A DNA stretch of 64,000 nt from Sorangium aterium. GTDB lineage: Bacteria > Myxococcota_A > Polyangia > Polyangiales > Polyangiaceae. Where the stretch lies: assembly GCF_028368935.1 (NCBI RefSeq), contig NZ_JAQNDK010000004.1, forward strand, positions 620,001-684,000. Reading direction: 5' to 3'. The translations under genes were made by a program, and so were the position numbers. This document shows, in pieces, positions 7,777 to 15,600 of this stretch; position 1 is the first letter of the stretch, and each line of letters opens with the position of its first letter. Under the pieces are notes generated by a model. That model ran no database searches and was not told the origin of the DNA. It saw only the letters and a program-made list of their open reading frames with translations.

Positions 7777-9768
7777 ATGCGAACGTTGAAGATCCCGGCG
7801 GTGATGCTCGGCACCTGGCTGGCCGCGGCCAGCGCGGGTTGCGAGAACAGCGCCGAGGAGCCGAAGCCGGGGCCCACGGGCTCCAGCACCACGACGAGCA
7901 GCGGCGGTCACGGCGGCGAGGGCCAGGGCGGCGACGGCGGGCAGGGCGGCGACGGCGGGCAGGGCGGCGACGGCGGGCAGGGCGGCGACGGCGGGCAGGG
8001 CGGCGACGGCGCCGGCGGGCAGGGCGGCGCGGGGGGGCAGGGCGGCGATGGGGCCGGCGGGCATGGCGGGGGAGAGCCCAGCACGTTCTGCCAGCCCGAC
8101 GCCCTGGCGTCTTGCTACACCGGCCCGGCCGGCACCCAGGGCGTGGGCGCCTGCGCGGCGGGCTTCATGATCTGCGACGCGCTGGGCTCGGGCTATGGCC
8201 CGTGCACCGGCGAGGTCCTGCCCTCGGCCGAGGCGTGCGGCACGATCACCGACGACGATTGCGACGGGCAGGTCAACGAGGAGGACGCGGGGTGCGCCTG
8301 CGTCCCGGGATCGGCGCAGCCTTGTTATGGCGGCCCCGCGGGCACCGAGGGCGTGGGCGCCTGCCACGCGGGCACGCAGACCTGCAACGCGCTGGGGACG
8401 GGCTACGAGGCCTGCACGGGCGAGGTGCTGCCCTCGGTCGAGACGTGCACGAGCGCCGCGGACGACGATTGCGACGGGCAGGCCAACGAGGAGGGCGCGG
8501 GGTGCGTCTGCGTCCCGGGGTCGACCGTGCCGTGCTACCAGGGCCCCGCGGGGACCGAGGGCGTGGGCGTCTGCCACGCGGGCGTGCGCACCTGCAACGC
8601 CCAGGGCACGGGCTATGGCTGGTGCACCGGCCAGAGGGTGCCCGACGAGGTGGAGTGGTGCGCGAGCCCCCAGGACGAGAACTGCGACGGGCTGGTGAAC
8701 CCCGCCTGCGCGCCGGTGACGCTGGCGGCGGGGAGCGCGCACTCGCTCGCGGTGCGCTCCGACGGCACGATCTGGGGCTGGGGCGACAACGGCGATTACC
8801 AGGTCAGCGTCTACCAGAACGCCGGGGTCTATGGAGATCCGTTCTTCGTCCAGGAGCTGAGCGGCGTGACCGACGCCGCCGCAGGTTACGGGCACTCGCT
8901 GGCCCTGCTCGCGGACGGCACCGTCCGGGCCTGGGGCACCAACTACGGCGGCCAGCTCGGGACCACCACGACCATCCCCGATCTCGTCGTGGTGCCCGGC
9001 CTCGACCAGGTGATCGACGTGGCGGCGGGGCGATATCACTCGATGGCGCTGCGGTCGGACGGCACGGTCTGGACCTGGGGCGATAGCTCCTCCGGCCAGC
9101 TCGGGGACGGCACCGTCGGCTGGCGCGCGACCCCGGCGCCCGTGCCCGGCCTGAGCAACGTCGTCGCCATCGCGGCGGGCGACATCCACGCGCTGGCCGT
9201 GCTCGCCGACGGCACGGTGTGGGCCTGGGGCGAGGGATCGCAGGGGCAGCTCGGCGACGGCGCGTCGGCCGACAGCGCGGTCCCGGTGCAGGTCTCGGGG
9301 CTCGACGGGGCGATCGCGGTGGCCGCGGGGACCTGGCACTCGCTGGCGCTGCGCTCGGACGGCACCGTGCGGGCCTGGGGCGAGGGGTCCGAGGGCCAGC
9401 TCGGGCAGGGCGTGGCGGCCGACAGCGCGGTGCCGGTGCCCGTCGCGGGGCTCGACGCGGTGACCGCGATCGCCGCGGGGATGGGGCACTCGCTGGCGCT
9501 GCGCTCGGACGGCACCGCCCGGGCCTGGGGGAGCAACGGCAGCGGGCAGCTCGGCAACCCGGGCTATTCGTGGTCGCAGCCGCATCCCACCCCGGTGCCC
9601 GTGCTCCTCGACCAGATCACCGCCATCGCCGCGGGCGACATGTACGCGCTGGCGCTGCGCGCCGACGGGACCCGCTGGGCCTGGGGCGACAACGACAGCG
9701 GGCAGCTCGGCTACCACGATGTAGGATCGTCCGTCGGGGTCCCGGTGGAGGTGTGGCCGCACTGGTGA
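7777..9768 (+). CDS. Surface lipoprotein with Gly-rich linker, MopE-like repeats and RCC1 propeller
   Basis: 663 residues. A lipoprotein-type signal ends at about residue 22 (LAAASAGC, the Cys being the probable lipidation site). Residues about 45-105 are a Gly/Asp/Gln linker made of GGQGGD repeats. Residues about 110-310 hold three MopE-like Cys-rich repeats (CYTGPAGTQGVGAC, and DDDCDGQVNEE, a likely Ca-binding turn). The rest has six to seven RCC1 blades with the recurrent HSLALRSDGTVRAWG and GQLG motifs. It is probably anchored to the outer membrane and exposed for binding; no enzyme residues are seen. The ATG at 7777 follows CGGAGAGCGG. Such linker-plus-repeat lipoproteins are typical of Sorangium-type genomes. 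The ligand is unknown. Confidence 0.85.
   Translation: MRTLKIPAVMLGTWLAAASAGCENSAEEPKPGPTGSSTTTSSGGHGGEGQGGDGGQGGDGGQGGDGGQGGDGGQGGDGAGGQGGAGGQGGDGAGGHGGGEPSTFCQPDALASCYTGPAGTQGVGACAAGFMICDALGSGYGPCTGEVLPSAEACGTITDDDCDGQVNEEDAGCACVPGSAQPCYGGPAGTEGVGACHAGTQTCNALGTGYEACTGEVLPSVETCTSAADDDCDGQANEEGAGCVCVPGSTVPCYQGPAGTEGVGVCHAGVRTCNAQGTGYGWCTGQRVPDEVEWCASPQDENCDGLVNPACAPVTLAAGSAHSLAVRSDGTIWGWGDNGDYQVSVYQNAGVYGDPFFVQELSGVTDAAAGYGHSLALLADGTVRAWGTNYGGQLGTTTTIPDLVVVPGLDQVIDVAAGRYHSMALRSDGTVWTWGDSSSGQLGDGTVGWRATPAPVPGLSNVVAIAAGDIHALAVLADGTVWAWGEGSQGQLGDGASADSAVPVQVSGLDGAIAVAAGTWHSLALRSDGTVRAWGEGSEGQLGQGVAADSAVPVPVAGLDAVTAIAAGMGHSLALRSDGTARAWGSNGSGQLGNPGYSWSQPHPTPVPVLLDQITAIAAGDMYALALRADGTRWAWGDNDSGQLGYHDVGSSVGVPVEVWPHW
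7926..8010 (+). repeat. 18-bp in-frame tandem repeat encoding the GGDGGQ linker
   Basis: An 18-bp unit (GGCGACGGCGGGCAGGGC) is repeated about four to five times almost without change, which implies recent expansion and possible length variation between strains. Confidence 0.8.
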
Positions 9769-10128
9769 GCGCGGTGTTGCCGAGCCAGCTCATTGATGGC
9801 CATGAAGACCGCTTGGATGATGGCCATCATTGCGCGGCTGCGCGCCCACCACGGACGCGATGGTGCGGGCGTACTCGGGCGCGTCAAGGGTGCGCTACCT
9901 GCCGGTCGCCGCTACGCGCCCTTGGTCCGCCCTGCGTGCGCCCGCTGGGTGGCGCCCCGGGTGATGGGCATACGGATGCCACCGGAGGGGGTTCCAGGCT
10001 CCGGATGGCAGCAAGAAGTCGGCTCACAAGGTGCCGCAAAAGGCCCATCTATGGGTTGCTGTACGGTGGGACCGGTGATGCCGCGAGCCCTTCACCGCGG
10101 GCGACGCGGCGGCGCAGAGCGCCCCGTT

Positions 10129-10235
10129 GGGCCACACCGGAGCCGCCCTCGGCGGCGAAGCAGGCGGAAACTACGAAAATCGCTGCTATTTCCAGCGACC
10201 GCTCGCTATCGACCGGTTTCTCTGGCGGGACGATT
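10129..10235. repeat. Dispersed repeat related to 29323-29430
   Basis: Starting at GTTGGGCCAC, this stretch aligns with 29323-29430 (shared blocks GTTGGGCCAC, CTCGGCGG, GGCGGAAA/GACGGAAA, CTGGCGGGA). At 29 kb the same segment overlaps the 5' end of a broken membrane-protein gene. Confidence 0.5.
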
Positions 10236-10620
10236 CCGCGGGGGCGAACCGTCGCGATTCGTCGGATCCCTGGGGATTTTGGGAGGGCGTGACGACGGAT
10301 CGCACCCCCCTGGAAGGCGTGGGCCCAACCCGGGCCCAAGAGTCAAGCCCCGGGCCTGGGGAGCTCGCCGTGACCGATCCGTCGCCTCGGGCGGCCGTGG
10401 TCGCCTCACTCGCCAGCACCCTGAGCCGCGCCGTCGCCCTCGGGGATGAGGTGGCGGTCCGGGTCGTTCACGAGGCGATCGGTCGGCTGCTCGGGCTGCC
10501 GGTGGCACCGGAGGGGTGAGCAAGCTTGGGCCGAACGTCGAGCTCGCCTCTCGCGTCGACTCGCTGCCGGAGCCTTGCCGCTCGCCAGTGCCCGCGGGCT
10601 CTACTGGGATCGCCCGCGCG
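10222..10620 (+). repeat. 399-bp dispersed repeat, copy 2
   Basis: It matches copy 1 (6963-7361) base for base over most of its length, with the same hairpin (10320-10338), start codon, stop codon and 3' end. It lies 74 bp upstream of the IS91-type transposase remnant, in the same orientation. Confidence 0.75.
10370..10519 (+). CDS. Small 49-residue protein carried by the repeat (copy 2)
   Basis: GTG start, TGA stop at 10517-10519, same length as copy 1. The protein reads SPRAAVVASLASTLSRAVAL and ends RLLGLPVAPEG. Its start is preceded by GGGGAGCTCGCC. The reading frame is kept in both full copies despite base changes, which weakly supports coding. No family is recognised. Confidence 0.4.
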   Translation: MTDPSPRAAVVASLASTLSRAVALGDEVAVRVVHEAIGRLLGLPVAPEG

Positions 10621-10694
10621 CAGTGGTTGCGTGCCGAAGCGCTCCTGACCGCGCCGCACGCCGAGGCGCGTGCGGCGCGGTCAAGAGCGGCGCG

Positions 10695-11345
10695 GTGACC
10701 GACGTGCAACGCACGTCCGGCGACATGCGGCTCAATCCGCATCTGCACGTGGTCTTCCTCGACGGGGCTTATCACGAAGACGGCACCGAGCTCGTGTGGA
10801 ACGAACTCGGTCACCTGCGAGCGCGAGGTCGGTCAGGTCCTAGAGCACGCCGTCGGGCGGATGCTCCGTTACCTCCGGCGGCACGGGCATCTCGAGCTCG
10901 AGCACGACGTCGAGGAGGATGACGAGCCCGAGGCAGCGCTCTGTGCCTCCGCCGTCTCGGGACGAGAGCCGCGCCACACGTCGTCGCCCCGCAATGGCTC
11001 CGCGGGCTCTCGCCGTATTGTCCGAGCGCGCTCGCGTACGACAAGCCGCTGTGCGCTGCGCTCGATGGCTTCACCTTGCACGCAGCGACGCGCGCCGGTG
11101 CGCACCATGCCGCGGCGAGGGAGGCGCTGCTGCGTTACGTGCTGCGACCCCCGAGCGCAAAGGAGCGCGTCGAGCCGCAGCAGGACGGCCTGGTGCGGCT
11201 GTCGCGGAGGCGCGCCTTCGCTGACGGGACTGCCCTTGTGGACATGGATCCGCTCTCGCTCTTGTGCCGCCTCGCAGCCAGCGTTCCGCCGCCGCGCTTT
11301 CACACCGTCAAGTACGCTGGCGTGCTCGCCTCGGCGAGTCGCCCA
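10695..11345 (+). mobile_element. Decayed IS91-family (IS801-like) transposase
   Basis: Three frames together give an IS91-type transposase: QRTSGDMRLNPHLHVVFLDG in the first, VGQVLEHAVGRMLRYLRRHG in the second, and LCAALDGFTLHAATRAGA, REALLRYVLRPP and PPPRFHTVKYAGVLA in the third. The LNPHLHV..LDG and LRYVLRPP motifs mark the Y2-transposase region. At least two frameshifts, and loss of the N-terminal zinc-finger part, make it inactive. IS91 elements move by rolling circle and can carry adjacent DNA, which may be how the neighbouring repeat spread. Confidence 0.75.
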
Positions 11346-11407
11346 CGTTGGCGCGCAAGCGCATCGGACCGCGCCCTGCGAAGCCAGAAGAGCCTACCAC
11401 TACTGTG

Positions 11408-12170
11408 TCAGCGCGGCGCGGACACGAACCAATGCGCGCTGCGGCGTAACGGCGGGCGGTGGCACGCAGGGCAACGAGGCAGCCACGCGATCAAGGCGCG
11501 AGCGATCGCGCGGCGAACGGTCGCGAGCGAGTCGGCGAAGTGACGCTCAGGCCGCGAAGCGGAGCGGGTGGGCGTGACCTTCGGCGTCTGCCGAGGGAAA
11601 AAAAGACCGATCACGCTCGGCCACGATGAAGGCGTAACAGCACAGGACGACGGAAACATGGTGGTGCCAGCCTCGGAATCGCCGCCCTTCGAAGTGATCG
11701 AGCCCCAGCTCGCCCTTCATCTCTTCGTAGGCCTGCTCAGTTCGGTAGCGCTCCTTGTACTGGCGTACGATCTGCTTCTTGGACATCTTGGTCCCCAGCG
11801 TCGTGACCGCGAACTTCGAGGGATCGCTTTCGCCGAACGGCCACTCGATGAGCAGCCACAGCGGTTCGTGCTCCTCGACCGGGATGCCATCGTCAATCGT
11901 CATTGGCGAGCCGAACGCGTCGCAAGGCGAACCGCGACGCGAGCTTCTTGCCCGTACCTTCGCGCCATGTGATCCGACGAAACGCCTTTTTGCCAAGCTT
12001 GCGCGCGAGCTCGTCGGCTGTCATGGGCGTCTTGTTCCAGCGCCCGCCGGGACCGAGGGCGACGACCATCGTCGTCGAGTCCACACCGACGGGGTAGTCG
12101 AAGCCGAGCAGGCGGATTCATGAAACCCGTACGATCGGCAATCGGGACATCGTCGATCACCACCTGATTA
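11408..12170 (-). mobile_element. Decayed IS701/IS4-type DDE transposase
   Basis: The minus strand read across frames gives VVIDDVPIADRTGF, then STTMVVALGPGGRWNKTPMT and ADELARKLGKKAFRRITWR, then after a frameshift near 11900 SKKQIVRQYKERYRTEQAYE, EMKGELGLDHFEGRRFRGWH and CCYAFIVAERDRSFF. After another frameshift near 11560 it ends with RHFADSLATVRRAIARALIA and WLPRCPACH. YKERY..EQ.YEEMK.ELGLDHFEGR is the conserved C1 region with the catalytic Glu of this transposase group. The N-terminal third is missing and no terminal inverted repeats could be identified. Confidence 0.7.
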
Positions 12171-12345
12171 CGAGTGCTCCCGACGCCTCGTTCGCGGCGG
12201 GCTCCGTCGCGGTGTGCGAGCCCGGCGCGGTCGTCGCGGGCCACGCGGGCCACGCGGGCCACGACTGCCGGCCGGGAGCGATCGCCTCATGACGCAGCGC
12301 CGCGACCACATGCCCCTTCACGCCGAAAAAAGCCGTACGTCCCGC

Positions 12346-12374
12346 TTGACCTTCATTCCGCGGTTGTGTGTAAT
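12346..12374 (+). promoter_or_regulatory. Candidate sigma70-type promoter for the NRPS-PKS operon
   Basis: TTGACC (12346-12351), a 17-bp spacer and TGTAAT (12369-12374) form a close match to the -35/-10 consensus in otherwise GC-rich DNA. It lies about 290 bp upstream of the NRPS start and points toward it. Confidence 0.45.
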
Positions 12375-12662
12375 CGGCTGCGCTGCGAATAGCCTTGAAT
12401 TGTGGACCGTCACCCTGCCACGGCGTCGATGGACTCGCCCATCGAAGCGTGAGTACCAGCGTGATGCAGCATGGTATCCGTGCCGACCGCGCCCCTGAAA
12501 CGTCGGGGGCGCGCCCGTGTCACCGGCTGCCGCCCTGGAGCTCACTCCGGTGCTCCTGGGACGGTTCTGAACGAGATGCGTGACGCCCTCGCGTCGCTGC
12601 TCGGGCTCGCACACGGCGGCTGATGTTCTGCCCCTGAAGAGACTCCTACCACCACACACGAG

Positions 12663-15600
12663 ATGACCTATCACGACTTCAGCTCCGAGGACGCCAGCAT
12701 TCACCGCTCGTTCGAGCTCCAGGCCGGGCGCACGCCCGGCGTCGTGGCCGCATCCTTCGGCCCTGACCGGCTCACCTATCAGGAGCTGAATCGCCGCGCG
12801 AACCAGCTCGCGCACCACCTGAGGAGCCTGGGCGTCGGCCGCGACGTCCTCGTCGCGCTCTGCGCCGAGCGCTCCCTGGAGGCGCTCATCGGGCTGCTCG
12901 CGGCGCTCAAGGCCGGCGGCGCCTATGTCCCTGTCGACCCCGCGTACCCGCGGGAGCGGGTCGCCTTCATGCTCGAGGACGCCGGGGCGCCCGTCCTGCT
13001 CACCCAGGCGCGGCTGCTCCCGTCGCTGCCGCGCCACGGGGCGCGCGTGGTCCTCCTGGACGGCGATCGCGATCTGACCGCGGGCTTCAGCGGCGAGGAC
13101 CCGCCGGACACCACGGGCCCCGACGACCTCGCCTACGTCATCTACACGTCGGGCTCGACCGGCAGGCCCAAGGGCACGCTGCTGACGCACCGCGGCCTCA
13201 CCAACCTCACCCGCGCGCTGGCCGAGCGATTCGACGTGGCGCCGGGCTGCCGCGTGCTCCAGTTCGCGTCCCTCAGCTTCGATGCGTCGGTCTGGGAGAT
13301 CGCGATGACGCTCGCCCGGGGAGGCACCCTGGTGATGGGGGCGCAGGCCGAGATGATCCCCGGGCCCGCGCTGCTCGATCGGATGCGCGCGGAGGAGGTG
13401 TCGATCGCGACCTTCCCCCCCTCCGCGCTCGCCGCCTTCCCCGAGGGCGCGGAGCGCTCGCTGCCCGCGCTCCGGACCCTCATCGTCGCCGGCGAGACCT
13501 GCCCGGCCGACCTCGCCGCGCGCTGGGCGCAGGGGCGCAGGTTCATCAACGCCTACGGTCCCACCGAGTTCACCGTGTGCGCCACGATGGCCGACGGGCT
13601 CGACCCGGTTCGGGACCCCGGCGAGCCCCTCTCCATCGGCCGGCCGATCAGGAACGCGCGCTGCTACGTGCTCGACCATGCCATGCGCCCGGTCCCGGAC
13701 GGCGAGGCCGGCGAGCTCTACCTCGGTGGACCCGGGCTGGCCCGGAGCTACCTGGGACGGCCCGAGCTCACGGCGGCGCGGTTCGTCCCCGATCCGTTCA
13801 GCTCCACCCCGGAGGCCCGGCTCTACCGCACGGGGGACGTGGTGCGCCGCCTGCCCGGCGGCGATCTCGCCTTCCTCGGGCGCGTCGACCAGCAGGTGAA
13901 GATCCGCGGCCACCGCGTCGAGCTCGGCGAGGTCGAGGCCGCGCTTGGGCGCCACCCCGCCGTCCGCGCGGCGGTGGCCGTCGCCAGCGAGGGCCGCCTC
14001 GTCGCCTACGTCGTCGCGCGCCCGGACGCGCCGGACGCGCCCCCGGCCGCCCCCCGGGCCGTCGTGCCCGCGCTGCGCAGCTTCCTCCGCGAGAGCCTCC
14101 CCGAGGTCATGATCCCGTCGACGTTCGTGCTGCTCGACGCGCTGCCGCTCGGCCCCAGCGGGAAGGTGGACCGCGCGGCCCTGCCGCCGCCGGACGCCGC
14201 CCGGCCCGATCGCGGCGACGGCGAGCCCCTCGCGCCGCGCAACCAGATCGAGGCGGCGATCGCCGCGGCGTGGGCCGAGGCGCTCGGGATCGAGCACCTC
14301 GGCGTCCACGACGACGTCTTCGACCTCGGGGCGCACTCGCTGCTCGCCGCGCGGGTGCTGTCGCGGCTGCGCCGCGCGCTCGGCGTCGAGCTCTCCCTGC
14401 AGAGCCTGTGCGACGCCCCCACGGTCGCCGCGCTGGCCGAGCTCGTGGAGTCGCTCCCCCGGCCGAAGCAGCGCCCGGCCGCCGCGGCCATCCGGCCTGC
14501 GCCGCGCGACCGGCCCATCCCCCTCTCGCACGGGCAGCGGCAGATCTGGCTCCACGCCTCGCTCCACCCGGGCGCGCTGTTCTACAACGAGCCGTTCTCC
14601 CTGCGCCTCCGCGGGCCCCTCGACGTCCCGGTCCTGGGGCGCGCCCTCGACGAGCTCCTCAGGCGCCACGAGATCCTGAGGAGCGTCGTCGCGGTCGTCG
14701 GCGGCGAGCCCGTGCAGCAGATCCTGCCCCCGGCGCCGCTCGATCTGCCGGTCGTCGAGCTGACCGCGCTGCCGGCCGAGGCGCGGTGGGGGCGCGCCGT
14801 CGCGCTCGCCACAGACGAGGCCCGGCGCCCGTTCGATCTCGCCCGCGGCCCGCTGTTCCGGGCCACGCTGGTCCGGCTCGACGAGGCCGACCACGTGCTG
14901 TTCGTGGTGGTGCACCACATCCTGATGGATGGAGTCTCCATCTTCGACGCGCTCCCGAGGGAGCTCCACGCGCTCTACCAGGCGTTCGCCGTGGGCAGGC
15001 CGTCGCCGCTGCCCGAGCGCGCGATCCACTACGCCGATTACGCGGTCTGGCAGCGGGAGCAGCAGCTGAGCGGCGCCCTCCAGCCGCAGCTCGATTACTG
15101 GAGGCGACAGCTCGCCGACCTGCCCACCCTGGAGCTGCCGATCGACAGGCCGCGCCCGGCCGCCCCGAGCCTCGCGGGGGCCCGCCACTGCGTCGCCCTG
15201 TCGCGGGAGCTCACGCTCCGGCTGAAGGCGCTGGCCAGGGAGCAGGGCGTCACGCTCTTCGTGGTCCTGCTCTCGGCCTTCAAGGCGATGCTCTACCGGT
15301 ACGCGCGGCAGGACGAGGTCGTCGTGGGCACGTCCGCGTCGTGCCGCCACCCGCCGGAGACCGAGGACCTCCTCGGCTTCTTCCTGAACACGCTCGTGCT
15401 GCGCACCGACCTGCGCGGCGACCCGACGTTCCGGCAGCTGCTCGGGCGCGTGCGGGCGGTGAGCCAGGCCGCGCTCTCGCACCAGGACGTGCCGTTCGCC
15501 AGCGTCGTGCAGGCGCTCCAGCCGAAGCGGGTCCCCGGCCAGAACCCGCTGTTCCAGGTCGCCTTCGTGCTGGAGCCGCCCGTGCCGGCGCTCGATCCGG

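Larger units (their letters stand above)
9769..12662. other. 2.9-kb mobile-element graveyard upstream of the NRPS
   Basis: There is no intact gene. It contains a dispersed-repeat segment (10129-10235), the second 399-bp repeat (10222-10620), an IS91-type transposase remnant (10695-11345), an IS701/IS4-type transposase remnant on the minus strand (11408-12170) and a candidate promoter (12346-12374). Nothing was recognised in 9769-10128. Confidence 0.6.

Noticed and set aside
7447-9762. Long minus-strand frame opposite the RCC1 lipoprotein
   Set aside because: It mirrors the repeats of the plus-strand gene and has no independent domain.
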